Source: Pteria penguin (taxonomy: Eukaryota; Mollusca; Bivalvia; Pterioida; Pteriidae). From it: 64,000 nucleotides of DNA. The stretch covers positions 10,405,329 through 10,469,328 of the forward strand of contig CM068590.1 in the NCBI GenBank assembly GCA_035048485.1. Direction: 5' to 3'. The translations under genes and the position numbers were made by a program. Below are positions 48,232 to 60,927 of the stretch, piece after piece. The notes below the pieces were generated by a model that saw only the letters and a program-made list of their open reading frames with translations, was not told the origin of the DNA and did not search any database. Within the stretch, counting starts at the first letter, position 1. Each line of letters starts with the position of its first letter.

Positions 48232-50785
48232 AACAGACCCTATTTTGTTCAGAACGTAAATTTACATAAATATGGTAATATTCTAACAATTAATTTGGAT
48301 CAGATTATTTTAGTACATAAAATCATATATGTACATACTGAAAACATTCTACATCTATTTTATTGTCCCCTTTATTCCATGAACTATGAGATATGGTTTA
48401 CCCTTCGGTACTTCTTCGTTTTTTAGTTTATGTGTGTTTACCAGGAATAAAAGAAAATTTTTCACAGGAAAGGGGAGGAACGTGCTTTACATACATCGCT
48501 AGATTCCTGTCCTGTTTACATCAAGCATTTTACCGATGAAAGTTTAATACAAAACAGATTTGCAATGCAAACAAGTAAATCACTCCCGTTTTACATGTTG
48601 TACATGTAATTCATCGTCAAGTCATTACATAATGATCGCTGAGACAGTGATGATGGTGGTGGACTGTAGATACCCGAGGACATCATAAAGTCTAAAACTC
48701 GACAATCTGCCGCCGCAATGGCATTTGATCTTCTATTACATCAAAGTATCAAGCATTAAGATGGAAGATATAAATAATTAATATTGATGTTAGAATAGTA
48801 TTAGGAGACAAAACCTGGCCATTATATCCCCTAATTAACCCCCTAACGTGGTCATTAGTAAATAATAGACAGAAATCCTAACCCCAATAGTTGACACATA
48901 TATTTGTATTAATGTCGCAGATTTGGTTACAACCGATTGCAATCATTGTCACAAGATTCAATCAAACAGCATTTATTATTTATGCATACCATTGTGCTTA
49001 AGTACAAAGCCAGGCAGAGTAATGGGAGAAAGTATAGAGAGAGCTTTGACCGCATTCAATAGTGAAGAATATTTTAATCATTTGTGAAAAGGTTGACGTT
49101 CTTGACGATAAGTGATTTAAAGACAAAATGATAATTCACAATTCTTTCCAATACCTAATATCATTTTTATATAAAGAATACATACAAAAGTATAAATATT
49201 CGAATCTAAAAGGCATAGACCTAATGAACACATTTGCATTTTCCGAGATTTTAAACATTTTGCTTCGTGTGAATTCATCATATTATTAAACTTAAGACTT
49301 TTAAATCATTGTCTGGGAAAAAAAATGTCAAAAGTATGTAAACAAATGTTGCGAATAATGAGTTAGTAAAATGAGATTCAAAACTATAGAAATAATAAAT
49401 TTCATTTAAAAAAAAACTTACCAGAAATTTGTCATCCCCAGAAATAAGTATTCCATTAAAATAATTTCTTCAACATTGTCAATTGCTCCCTAGGCAACAC
49501 GCTGAATGGATAGGAAAACAGCATTGCATCTAACTCTTTTACACATAGATGGAATGATGTAAAATGATTCCGAGCCTCAGGTATCGGTTCTTACAGTTGT
49601 AATTCTTTGAGGCCACGCCCCTATTCCACCTGAAAAGCCACGTGGTCAGTGACAGGAGATGACGCGCACGACGAAACGAAAGTGTGAATGAAGATGTTGG
49701 GATCGATATACACTCATGATTGACTCCCATTTTATGAATGGCTTCACTCTGGGATAGTGTTTAAGAATGATTGGTTACACAGCGAGGTGTGGTATGAACA
49801 GAGATATTCCAGACGCTGGGAACTTGTAATCTGTTATTTTTTACTATTACCTTGGTTCGAATCCCAAATCACGCCACTATTTTCCCAGATTTGGTTGCTC
49901 CTTGATTCAATGTCTTGAATGATTGGAATTACTTAAAATATATCAAAATGATTCATGTAAACCCGATAGCAAATGATCTGAGAACAAAAACGAAAGTTTT
50001 TAGGAAGATTTACTTAAAATTCAATATCGTAAATGGGTAAGACGGAATTTACATTTATCATTACGTCTGCTTTTAAAACGTTTTCTTTTTGATTATTTCA
50101 AAAATAATTCACGAAATCTAAATGAACATATATAATCAAACAAGAGAAAATGGATAAAGAACACTCTTAGCTGATTAAACTATCGAATTGGTAATGTCAA
50201 TGCTCATTTGGTATTCCACTTTCTACCCTTGTTTGTAAGGGCATGCGACAAGGGGTTGGGGGCACGTTCAAAAGTGAAGACACAAGTGGGTTTGTGCCCC
50301 ACCCCCACCCCACCTTCGCCCTGTCCGCAGTAAATCTATATAAAAGAAATAAAAGATCAAGTACTTGTTTTGCTCATCAGTTTTAAGTGGACATTTCAGT
50401 TTAATGAAGAGTTTAAAGTTGTGTCCCTTTCCTATATAATAACGATGAGTACAATTTAAGGTAAATCGACAGGTAAGTTAGTCAAGTGCTATTACATTGG
50501 ATTTCTCACCTGAAATAGAAATTCGACCCCAGCCGCCGGAAAGTATATTTCTCATGTGATTTATCATTTTCTCTCTAACTACCTGGACCGGTTTGCTTTA
50601 AACCTTGACTATCCATCGGATAAAGTTGTCCACTAATTATAATGCTAATCAACGTTTAGTTCACCAATTGACAACTTTTTAAAAAAAGTTCTGTTGATTA
50701 AAGTACGAACTGGCCATTGGTTTAGTGATTTAACTTTAGTCAGGATTTCGAGCAAACCGGTCTTGTAACCCCAGGAGATTATCAT
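48232..50785. other. gene-free stretch; locally GC-richer patch at 49605-49700
   Basis: The patch has GGCCACGCCCC (Sp/KLF-like), an E-box in GCCACGTGGTC, and TGACGCGC. It could be a promoter or enhancer, but no transcript start can be assigned. The rest is AT-rich with no supported feature. Confidence 0.3.
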
Positions 50786-50789
50786 AAAC

Positions 50790-51335
50790 AGTGATGTTAT
50801 AAACAATGCGGTTTTAAACAGTGATGTTATATTGTTATAAACAGTGATATAAACAATGAGGTTATGAACAGTGATGTTATGAAGTGATATCATGAACAAT
50901 GATGTTATAACCAGTGATGTTATGAACAGTGATGGTATAAACAGTGATGTTATGAACAATGATGTTATGAACAGTGATGGTATAAACAGTGATGTTATGT
51001 ACAGTAATGTTAGGAACAGTGATGTTGTGAACAGTGATGTTATGAACAGTGATGTTGTGAACAGTGATGTAATGAACAGTGATGTTGTGAACAGTGATGT
51101 TATGAACACTGATGTTGTGAACAGTGATGTTATGAACAGTGATGTTATGAACAGTGGTGTTATGAACAGTGATGTTGTGAACAGTGATGTTATGAACAGT
51201 GATGTTGTGAACAGTGATGTTATGAACAGTGATGTTGTGAACAGTGATGTTGTAAACAGTGATGTTATGAACAGTGATGTTGTGAACAGTGATGTTGTGA
51301 ACAGTGATGTTATTAAAGGTGATGATGTATATAGT
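50790..51335. repeat. 15-bp minisatellite (30-bp dimers), about 36 copies
   Basis: The unit AACAGTGATGTTATG often alternates with AACAGTGATGTTGTG. As 15 is divisible by 3 and the unit lacks stops, frames of 165, 192 and 279 codons stay open on both strands. None is a credible gene. Confidence 0.96.
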
Positions 51336-52341
51336 GATCTTAGGGTTAAAATCGAGGTCATACACAGTGCAGAATCCGCCTTCATTTGAATGAAATAATC
51401 CAAATATGGCGCTAAACAAATGATAAAAATTAGACTTATCAATTTGAAATAACAAATCGACAATATGCTATCACTTTTGGACAAATGTTTTTCATTTCAA
51501 CTTTGTTTACTATATCGTATTATCGTTTTATTTCTATTAAAAGCGGTAGGTTAGCATTTATCTTAACTGATGTTTCTCTTTGTTCCAGGCAAGATAATAC
51601 AACTTCCAAAGAGACTTGAAAATAATATTTCATTATTGTTTATAACTTGCGACTTTTTTCTTTAATTAATTTCATTTTAGTTTTATTTGTTAATTTTTTC
51701 TATCTTGATTATAATTTTTCAATATTTTTTCTTCTCTTTTACTTTATCTTTATTCCTTTCTTATTTACTTACTTACTTTCTTTCTTTCTTTCTTTTCATT
51801 TATTTAATTATTAAAAAATGATTATATTCATATTATTTTACATTATAAACATTATTTTAATATTGTGAATTGCAATTAGTACTTATTTATTTTGTAAAAT
51901 TGTAATTTTATATATTTAGTTGTACATCCAGTATTTTTGAATTATTAATAATCATTTCCAGTTAATTTTTGTGATAAAATCATCTATTTTTGAGTTTACA
52001 ATACCAGTGCCGGATTGTTTGTAATCTAAATTGTTGTCAGAATATAACGCCCTCAATTCATCTCTAAAAGAGGGGGGGGGATGATATCACACAAAAAAAG
52101 ATAAATAAATAAATTATTGATAACTCAAGATATAGGAACATATAATACCTTAAAGTTATTTTATTGGGTCTTTTCGTAACATTGGGCCATTACGTAATAG
52201 AGAGTTATCTGCCCTTTGAGTTTGTAATTGAGTACGTGTGACATAAGCTAGTTTAAAAGAAACCGATGTAAGATTAATGGAAACGAAGACACAAATGACG
52301 CTTCCTCAGAAATAGGCTTCGCCGCTGAATCCGTTGTTATT
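51336..52341. other. gene-free AT-rich stretch
   Basis: T-rich low-complexity sequence (51650-51830) and a G-run near 52071; no gene. Confidence 0.45.
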
Positions 52342-52438
52342 GTCATTTGATAACTTTTGATTTTTCTGATCAAAAGCGATCACATGAGGTTGTCATGTGA
52401 TCATTTTTGATCAGAAAAATCAAAATTTATCAAATGAC
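52342..52438. repeat. 97-bp near-perfect inverted repeat with a 5-bp loop
   Basis: Arms 52342-52387 and 52393-52438 match at 43 of 46 positions. They start GTCATTTGATAA, contain TTTTGATTTTTCTGATCAAA and end GATCACATGA. Possible identities are a foldback element, a solo palindromic MITE or an RNA hairpin. Confidence 0.9.
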
Positions 52439-52544
52439 ATTATGGAGAATTTAAGGATTATAGTGTTTGTGATGTCATTTTTGTGAGAAAACGTTGTATT
52501 TCCCGTCTTTAGAATAGGATTGCAGCAAATAACGGCAAACCCCG

Positions 52545-52800
52545 TTGTGTGATGTCATAATGATTTTGACGTCAGATACCTGAACAGGTTGGAAATACCT
52601 CTATATTACGAAAATATATATGAAGAAAAATTTAACGTGGAATAACTGATTCTATGGAAATTGATGCACTGCTACGGGATATGAAGGGACAAAAAGACGC
52701 TGCCATGGGAATTGTTTTACATCATAATAGTGATGACGTCAGATACCTACCCAAGCTGGAAATTACTCTGTATTACGAAAATTATGAGTAATTACTCAAA
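52545..52800. repeat. diverged direct duplication with TGACGTCAGATACCT
   Basis: ATGTCATAATGATTTTGACG...CTATATTACGAAAAT and CATCATAATAGTGATGACGT...CTGTATTACGAAAAT are two related 65-bp copies about 180 bp apart, each with a GACGTCAGATACCT core. Confidence 0.75.
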
Positions 52801-53427
52801 AGTACAAGAAGATGTACTGTTAAAAGAGTGTAATACATTGTAAACAGTATCGAAGTAGAGGGTTTTTTCCATCTAGGGTGGAACTTGATTGAAGGAAATT
52901 AGCAACTTCTTTTATGTATTGAATCTTTTTGCTATGAAAAGGGATACAAATACACGGAACCATAATCAGTTTTCATTTCCTGTCAAATTTGATTATTTTC
53001 AACCACTGTCGTCTGCTTGATTGATTTGTGAAGTGGACCATATGTACAAAAGATATTGAGTGATACAGGAAAGACTGTCTATAGACTATTTATAGGGAAG
53101 TTCAATAAAAGAAGTTAAGTGGTTGTATTGTATGAACATTTTTATCCTGAATGTAATTTACAGCGATGACCATTTCTCGAGAGAGTTACAATCAGAGGAC
53201 ATCCAATGTAGTGAATTTGGCTCTAATGCATTATTTGGGAAGGTTTTATACATTTTAAGGCATGAATCTAGAATTTCTATGGAGAGGGGGTCGATTATGG
53301 GGTCGACCATACTTTTTCCAGAAGGGGTGCTATTCTATTGTGGGGAGTGGATAAATGCATTTCTCAACCAAACTTTACAACGATCAAAGGGAAGGGGTTG
53401 TATCTAAGGGTGAACCCAGACACCAGG

Positions 53428-53670
53428 GGCCAGTTGTTCAAAACTTTAACCATTAGTTAGGCTAACCAATGGTTAAATGTCATTTCACTATATCTTTGAA
53501 ATATGAAGACTTAAAGTTATAGTTTGTGTACTGACTAATAGCATATGAAATCAGCACTGTAATGTAATATAGAAATTTAAACAGAAATCATGTAAATTAA
53601 ATTTTTTAATTACATTACAAACTTCAACCATTGGTTAGCTTAACCAGTGCATGGTTAAAGTTTCGAACCA
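53428..53670. mobile_element. about 243-bp MITE with long TIRs (GGCCAGTTGTTCAAAACTTT)
   Basis: The left end TTCAAAACTTTAACCATTAG with GCTAACCAATGGTTAAA pairs with the right end AACCATTGGTTAGCTTAACC and GCATGGTTAAAGTTTCGAAC. The arms match over about 45 bp. The interior is AT-rich without an ORF. Confidence 0.85.
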
Positions 53671-53924
53671 TTGGTTCCTACACTTCATCCCCATGTCCAT
53701 GTTTGCATATTAATAAGGAATGTGTATTATACATTTACAATATTTTATACTTTTTTTGGACAGTGCAATGCATTACATGAAACAATTGATCCATTTGGTG
53801 TTTCCAAAGAAGTGAAAACCTTCACGATCTGGACAGAATTTCAGCATCAAAAACACATTGGAAATACATAGACTCATCGCTGCTTTGTGATGTACTTTGC
53901 TCTCGTCAAAGTACAGTGCATTAT

Positions 53925-54160
53925 TCGTTTATCCTATATAATCGTTTATGACTATAATAAATTTATTGTATTTTCTACACATTCTTTCGCAGGTGTTATT
54001 TATCGTATTTCCTATATAATCGTTTATGACTATGATAAATTTATTGTATTTTCTACACATTCTTTCGCAGGTGTTATTTATCGTATTTCCTATATTATTG
54101 TTTATGACTATGATAAATTTATTGTATTTTCTACACATTCTCTCGTGGGTGTTACATAAA
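53925..54160. repeat. 78-bp triplication
   Basis: The unit carries TATAATCGTTTATGACTATG, AATTTATTGTATTTTCTACA and CATTCTTTCGCAGGTGTTAT, three times with few changes. As 78 is divisible by 3, frames of 90 (+) and 69 (-) codons with 26-residue repeats remain open. I regard them as artefacts. Confidence 0.93.
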
Positions 54161-54726
54161 TATATTCTAGTAGTTTATATCTTATTAATTTATTGATTTG
54201 TATATTTTTTTCAGTTTTTTAAATTTTTTTTAAATGCGTTTAAAACCAATGATTTTCTAATTTTAAGAGTACTACAGTTATCTCCCTTGTAGTTCGCTGC
54301 TAACTGCAATGAAATTTGGTTTAGCTGATGAAGTAATCATCTTCTTTATCGTAATGTTTGCAAAACCTATATCCAAATAGGATTATATCCAAATGTCACA
54401 CATACACATACATGTAGTGGGCGTGTACCGTGCTATGTAGTTTGACATTTCTCACAAATATCCTGCTGGAGATAATGAATAAATTACTTTTCAGATATTC
54501 ATTTTTATAGAATTAAAAAGTAGATAAATGTATTCTTCTGATTATTAAATGATGAAGAAGTTTGTAAATTATTCTAAAACTAAGGAGTATCTCCCTCATG
54601 CATAACTCTGTCCTTAGATGGGTCATTACTCAAAGGTCAATTCGTAATAATTTCGAATTAGCACTTCAGTTATCTGCATTTTCGATTTTCACAGTTTAGG
54701 CATTGAGGATCACCAAAGAGACAAAA

Positions 54727-54775
54727 GTTGTCGAAATGCGCATATGGTGCACATATATCTGTTCCGATATTTATT
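54727..54775 (+). repeat. dispersed TTGTCGAAATGCGCATATGG motif, copy 2
   Basis: Followed by TGCACATATATCTGTTCCGA and TATTTATTAATTT. The tail runs into a TTTA-rich simple repeat (54775-54850). Confidence 0.8.
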
Positions 54776-54969
54776 AATTTGTTCATCTATTTATTTATTG
54801 ATTTATTTATTAATTTATTGATTTATTTACTTATCTATTTATTTATTTTTGTTGTTCTTGTAATTGCTTTGAATGTTATCAAGACAAGTGATAGTACCTC
54901 TCACATTCATTGCACAGAAAATTCGACCTATGCCAGAAAAGCTGAATACATGAGGGAAATTTCATACGA

Positions 54970-55110
54970 TAACGTCTACCGTGGTACGGGGCGTTGGATG
55001 TCATTGCCTCGTCCATAAGAGAGGACACTGGCGAGTCATATGTCAGTTCAAGCTGGGATAGCTCACCCTCATACCAAACACCCTACCTACTGGGCAACGC
55101 CGCCTCCCTG
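54970..55110 (-). mobile_element. SINE head region, antisense, 3' truncated
   Basis: On the minus strand: GGCGTTGCCCAGTAGGTAGG (A box), AGCTTGAACTGAC (decayed B box), then CGTACCACGGTAGACGTTA, matching the junction region of the other SINEs. Confidence 0.75.
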
Positions 55111-55120
55111 AAATCGGAAA

Positions 55121-55291
55121 ATGAACGAAGAGCCCAGAGTTGCGACGAAAGTCAGGGAAAGGTTTAACAAACAGAGCCAGATGTCATTTATCAAGGAGAG
55201 ACATGCATTAGTAGATGCCAAGATTTTTCCAGCTCACTTTGAGCTTTGCAAGTGGTACAAAATATTCCAGTATCAGATGCACATACTGTGA
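55121..55291 (+). CDS. candidate 56-codon small ORF
   Basis: ATG at 55121 to TGA at 55289-55291. The protein begins MNEEPRVATKVRERFNKQSQ and continues MSFIKERHALVDAKIFPAHF, ending YQMHIL. The charged, well-mixed composition is unusual for this AT-rich region, and the frame begins just after the SINE end. It could be a small protein, an exon or chance. No splice sites, homology or expression evidence is available. Confidence 0.18.
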   Translation: MNEEPRVATKVRERFNKQSQMSFIKERHALVDAKIFPAHFELCKWYKIFQYQMHIL

Positions 55292-55509
55292 AACAGCGAC
55301 ACCATACTAAAACTAATTACATCATTCCGTGATTGAAGTTTCGGCATTAGTTAATTACACCAGTCTTTAGATCTGCTGAAGCTTTCTACAGGCATGCCGG
55401 TTTTATAACACAAATTTCCTTTTCAGAAGATAAAAATACCAAAGTATCTGTAACATCCTTTCCAAAAACAATAACGAAAAGAGTGTGTGCTTTGATGCAT
55501 ATGTCCTTG

Positions 55510-55617
55510 ACCTTTTTTTTCTTCTTTTTGGTTTTTGTTGTTGTTGGGGGTGTTTTTTTTGGGGGGGGTGTTTTTATTTTGTTTTTATTTTGTTTTTATT
55601 TGTTTATTTATTGTGTC

Positions 55618-55679
<62 letters not shown>

Positions 55680-55680
55680 G
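55510..55680. repeat. compound simple repeat: T/G tracts then (TTA)n
   Basis: TTTTTTTT, a G-run and GTTTTTATTTT tracts are followed by about 20 ATT units. Mirror-like to 57255-57560. Confidence 0.95.
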
Positions 55681-57254
55681 GTAGCATGTTGTTGGGGATT
55701 TTTCATTTTAAAGTTCTACGTTTAACAATATATGCTGGCCGAGCGATTGTACAATGTAGACAGGACCAGAAATGGAGGTAACATGCAAGTGATAAAGAAT
55801 ACAGATTGAGAAATAGCAAATGGGATTTTCAAGTATTGTTTTCTTCTAGGCATCTGGTTGGGTGTCAAAAAAGAAAATAAAGTTTGATAAATCTTATATT
55901 TCCATTGCATTTTCAATAGAAAATTCATATTTAGCAAACAAAAATATAATTATATAATTAAAAATATGAAATACAATGTATCTATTCATTGTGCTCATAC
56001 TGGTCTCGGAGTTCTACTAATGGCCTTATCGGTTTACTCAGTTCACGGGGACATATCCGGGAAAAAATGTTATTTTGTAATTTGTTTTCTAATAATATTC
56101 ACTTTCCTGATACTGACCATTAAGAAACCTACCTGCCCACAAATAACAACAGATACGTAATTGGTGTGTCCTACTCGGAAAGAAATACTTGCTAAGTGTA
56201 AACACGGATTTCCAGTGATAAGGACAGCTTCTATGTCTGGAAACGTTTTATGTAATTTGCCGATGCATGAAAATTGTATATTAACTTGGCGTGAGTAGGG
56301 TCTATTTTGTGAATACTTGATACACAGTAGTGGAATGGAGGTGTCCTTTATCCTGTCTATTGGATACAGAGCATGTATGCTAAATATACAATGCTGATCC
56401 AGTGATGGGGGCCGATGCCAGGAAACATCCCCCCGTTTTGTTCGAGGGGATTTTTTTTTTTTGGTGGGGGGGGGGGGATGGAGGCGGTATAATTCGCATA
56501 CCGGACAGGCAATCGAAGGGACATAGATTCGATTCTTGTTGGATATTTGGATATGTGTGGGCATGTTTATTCCTTACCGTTGAAAACTTTTAGTGGCTGC
56601 AAAATGGCTTTTTATCTATTTTTTTTTTCATTTTATTTTACTTTTTTATGATATATCACTGCATTTTGCAGAAGTTTCATCAAGGACCATTGCAGTAATG
56701 ACATATGAAACATTCTACTGTCTGTGCCATATAAATGCTAATGTGATTGGTCCAAATATTCTATATCAAACTTTGTAAGGAGGTCAATTCACACTCTTAT
56801 GTAATGGTAGGCGTGGTGCGTAGGAGTTCATTATATGAACGATATTACGTCATTTATAGAAAATTATTGGAATAATAACATGATATTTATGCCCCACACA
56901 CCTTAAGTTTACACCATTAAACAAAATATTGTCATCTCACGATTCGTAAAGACATATATTTACCTTACTTTCATTAAGGTATAGTGCACTTATGTTTGAA
57001 GTGGATGAACATTACCAAATATAGGATTTTCCCATAGGAAAGTTGATCACGTAATCAAAAGACGATTTGGCTATTCACATTGAAAATGAATATGGAAAAT
57101 ACCTCGACGAATATTTTACAGAGACAAGTGGATATGTTATTTTCTCAAATCAATTCACTCGATAGATACGAAAAAGCTGAAATGAACCCCCATATAGATT
57201 ACAATTTTGAACTCATGTAAATTTATTTCAAAACCCAACCACACAAGCAAATAT
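55681..57254. other. gene-free stretch with a minor SINE remnant
   Basis: AATGGTAGGCGTGGTGCGTA near 56803 matches the CACGGTAGGCGTGGCACGTA segment of the SINE body and is probably a fragment. A T/G-run lies at 56452-56478. No gene is supported. Confidence 0.4.
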
Positions 57255-57270
57255 AGTCCCCCCCCCCCCA

Positions 57271-57339
<69 letters not shown>

Positions 57340-57560
57340 CCCCCAAAAGAAAATAAAATAAAACAAACCAACGAACAAAAAAAAATTAAATTGAAAAATA
57401 CAACCCCCCCCCCCAAAAAAAACAAAACAAAACACAAAAACAAAAACAAAACAAAGCCCCAAAAACAAAAAACAAAGGGAAAAAAATAACAAAAAAAAAA
57501 CAAAAACAAAAAAGAAAAAAAAAAAACCCCAAAATTAGAAAAAAAAAACGAAACAAAAAA
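57255..57560. repeat. C-run, (AAT)n, then A/C-rich low-complexity sequence
   Basis: A C-run at 57258-57269, about 22 AAT units to 57337, and then C-runs and AAAAACAAAAC tracts. Minus-strand frames through it (Phe/Leu/Ile-rich) are artefacts. Confidence 0.95.
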
Positions 57561-58267
57561 GAATAATCTTTCCCCCTTTCCCTTTAGAAAATAGAAATTC
57601 AATCTGTAGGTATATGTTTCATAGAATATAATATCTCTCTGATATATCTTAACATATAAAAGTTACCTGTTAACCCTCTATGTGACATATCCCAGTATAA
57701 CATTGATCTTGTGATGCCTACTTTAGCAGAACTGTTTACTCTCCCAGTGAAGCATCATCTCGCGTTTTGCTCACTTCCCAGCTGTCTCTGCCTCATGAAT
57801 TTGATAAAACAGATGCATGAATTACATAAATTAATGAAACTGAATAGAAATATTCAATATATGTACACTAAGTAAAGTAAATAGTGAAGGTAGGGGCGAT
57901 ATGGGAAGTTTTAGCCATTTTGTCTATTTGTGAATTTGATCATCCATAGCATGTAAAATGTAAGAATTGTGATATAATAGAGCAACTGTATTTTTCTAAG
58001 CAAATGCTAAATATGTTTCTTTTCCCTGGTGTCTTGAGGAAAAGGAGATCACTTTCTAGACATAATGTGGTAGCTTTTTCAGGATAAAGATATACTACAT
58101 TGCTGCTTCATTGACATTTGGGATATTCCATGAAAGATAAATTCATAAGTATGCTATTAATCATTTTATGAAATTTTATTAATGCAGTGCAAAAGCTGAT
58201 AAAAATTTTGCAGTAGTAATTACTTTAGCACTTTGAAAAGTGTACCACCGTAGATCCTGGAAACCAG

Positions 58268-58990
58268 GGATGAAACCAGGTGCCCGGGAGGAGTAAGCGT
58301 GTCTTATCCAAGATAAGACCAGGTGCCCGGGAGGAGTAAGCGTCTCTTGTCAGAGGTAAGACCAGGTGCCTGGGAGGAGTAAGCGTCTCATATCCAAGAT
58401 AAGACCAGGTGCTTGGGAGGAGTAAGCGTCTCTTGTCCGAGGTAAGACCAGGTGCCTGGGAGGAGTAAGCGTCTCTTGTCCGAGGTAAGACCAGGTGCCT
58501 GGGAGGAGTAAGCGTCTCTTGTCAGAGGTGAGAACATGTGCTCAGTAGGAGTAAGCGTCTCTTGTCAGAGGTAAGACCAGGTGCTCAGTAGGGGTAAGCG
58601 TCTCTTGTCAGAGGTAAGACCAGGTGCTCGGGAGGAGTAAGCGTCTCCTGTCAGAGGTAAGACCAGGTGCTCGGGAGGAGTAAGCGTCTCTTATCCGAGG
58701 TAAGACCAGGTGCTCGGGAGGAGTAAACGTCTCTTGTCAGAGGTGAGACCAGGTGCATGGGAAGAGTAAGCGTCTCTTGTCAGAGTTGAGACCAGGTACC
58801 TGCGAATAGTAAGTGTCTTGTCAGAGGTGAGAACAGGTGCTCGGGAGGAGTGACTCCTGTCAGAGGTGAAACCAGGTGCCCGGGAGGAGTATGCTTCTTT
58901 AAAAGGTGAGACTAGATTCCCTGGAGGAGTAAGCGCAGATGTCCGGAAGGAGTAAGCGTCTCTTGTCAGAGGTGAGACCAGCTGCCAGGA
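58268..58990. repeat. 43-bp minisatellite, about 17 copies
   Basis: The unit is GTAAGACCAGGTGCTCGGGA, GGAGTAAGCGTCTCTTGTCA, GAG. Copies at 58800-58960 are shortened or diverged. Single isolated units occur at about 60893-60927 (inverted) and 63025-63065. Confidence 0.95.
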
Positions 58991-60660
58991 AGAAGTAAAA
59001 GTATCCCGTTTGACTAACTTTACCCGCCATGAACGACACAAATTTCAATACTGCACGTTAGACATGACTGTGGACTGACATTTTATACGTCACAAGTGTT
59101 CAGCCACTACACAAACAAATTTTAAATAATACTGCATTCAAACTTCCGCGGAGAATTGGTTCTTTCCTTTTTTCCAAACTCCACAATGCAAAAGGAAGAA
59201 GTACATCCAGGTGCACCGTCATCGAAAGAATACTGTAACTGACTGTCAGACCATTGTTTTCTGTAATGATCTCTCTTTTTAAAACTTCTGACAATAGCCC
59301 TTGCAAAACAACTTCTTAAAAAGACCGCATACATTTTTTCAGCGAAGTATAATATCTACATTTGTATTGACAAGATTTTTTACCCTTGGGCAAAGTTTAT
59401 CGGATTATGTGCTTGTCTTTCCTTGTCTTCCATGGTCCATATCAGACCATCCTTATCAGACTTGAAAACTGTTATAAACGTTTTACTCTCAACGTTTTTT
59501 GAAAAAAGAAATCATACACCACAATATTAAGTTCCCCTTCAATATTCCCGATATAAGTTTTCTGTAACTATAAATTGATCAAATCAAAGTCCAAAATACT
59601 AAAGCATGTCGGTCAATAAAACTCTATGCAGCCTTGTGGTGCTTATTTTGAAGCTATGCCTGCTTGATATATCCCAATGTAGATGGCTACATTTGAAATC
59701 GCAATAAAAACTGTCACTTTCGTTTCCACTTGAAGTATAATCAACATAGTCATTATTATCCTTGTTACCAAACTACCCAAGGAATAATTCATCAACCTGA
59801 TTAAGCTCTGCAATAAACTAATCATAATGATTTTATTTAAGACTGAGGACAATGATAACAAACAGTTAGCTTGACTCAACCTTTCCAAAACCTAAGTGCT
59901 CATTCTTAATTTACTGCTCCTTTTTTGTCAATCTTTGTCTCATATTAGTTTTCTCGAAGTTTATGGTCTCAATAAAACATGTCTAATGGAACGATAATGT
60001 CATTCCATTGTCCTTATTACTTATAAAGATTGATGACTTCCTGACTGATACTGTATAATTACTTAAAAACTTCATTTGCTTGTAGTCAAGTTTTGAATCG
60101 TGATATTTTCAATTTAGTTGAATGTAATATTGCCCATACGTTTTGTTGAATTAATTATCACAAATTTGCCTACAGAGCTTGCATACCCAGGGTCAAGGAA
60201 AAGTAGTACCAAGAAAGATATAAAAGCTATACTTTCCCATGTAGTGTATGTTTGGTAGTAGGTGAATTTTTAACAATTCAAGTGAATAATCGATATGCTA
60301 TATATGAAAGGTTGTATACGTATAAAACAAGCAAATAAGATGAGATCATGCTTCATTTATGTTAAAAGAAACTAACTTTTTATCTATGGATTAATTTTAT
60401 GGGATTTATGTGATTTCTGGTACATATGATTATCAAATCTTCTGTTTCAAAGTTGACCAAAGCATACTAGTAGAGGTTTGAGTTTACTTTGAATTACAAG
60501 CAAGATAATAATAATGATAAATACAAATAATAAAACCTAAACAATGCGTTTTCTTTCAACGTGTAAATATGTACATGTACTTAGAAAAATTAATTTCAAC
60601 ACTGCTCTTCAAATATTTACATATTTTGAGAATTACAATCATTTGGCCACGAGCATCACT
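58991..60660. other. gene-free stretch
   Basis: Overlapping minus-strand frames at 59100-59334 have no recognisable domain. Nothing else is supported. Confidence 0.4.
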
Positions 60661-60720
60661 AGTTGTCGAAATGCGCATATGGTGCACTAAATTAAAAGGT
60701 ATATATGTTCTATATTATAA
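60661..60720 (+). repeat. dispersed TTGTCGAAATGCGCATATGG motif, copy 3
   Basis: AGTTGTCGAAATGCGCATAT, GGTGCACTAAATTAAAAGGT, ATATATGTTCTATATTATAA; the longest of the three copies. Confidence 0.8.
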
Positions 60721-60892
60721 ATTTATTCAAATCTTCAAAGTTTTCCGCAGAATGTTTGACTCATGTTCATTATCCTTGTTCTGATGTTTTGTGGCTTTAA
60801 AATTTTCCACATAGTATGATTCTACTTTCTTCTCATTTGTGCACTGTTGTATTTTGGATATCTATGGTGAATATTGCTAGCCAAGCAGCAGA

Positions 60893-60927
60893 CGCCTACT
60901 CCCTCCGAGAACCTGGTCTCACCTAGG
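60893..60927 (-). repeat. solo unit of the 43-bp minisatellite, inverted
   Basis: The reverse complement reads AGGTGAGACCAGGTTCTCGG followed by AGGGAGTAGGCG, matching the unit at 58268-58990. Confidence 0.75.

Noticed and set aside
50645..51484. 279-codon minus-strand ORF as a gene
   Set aside because: It is almost entirely the 15-bp repeat, and other frames on both strands are equally open.
53123..53407. 94-codon + strand ORF
   Set aside because: It lies directly before a MITE, has no recognisable motif, and no splice or promoter evidence supports it.
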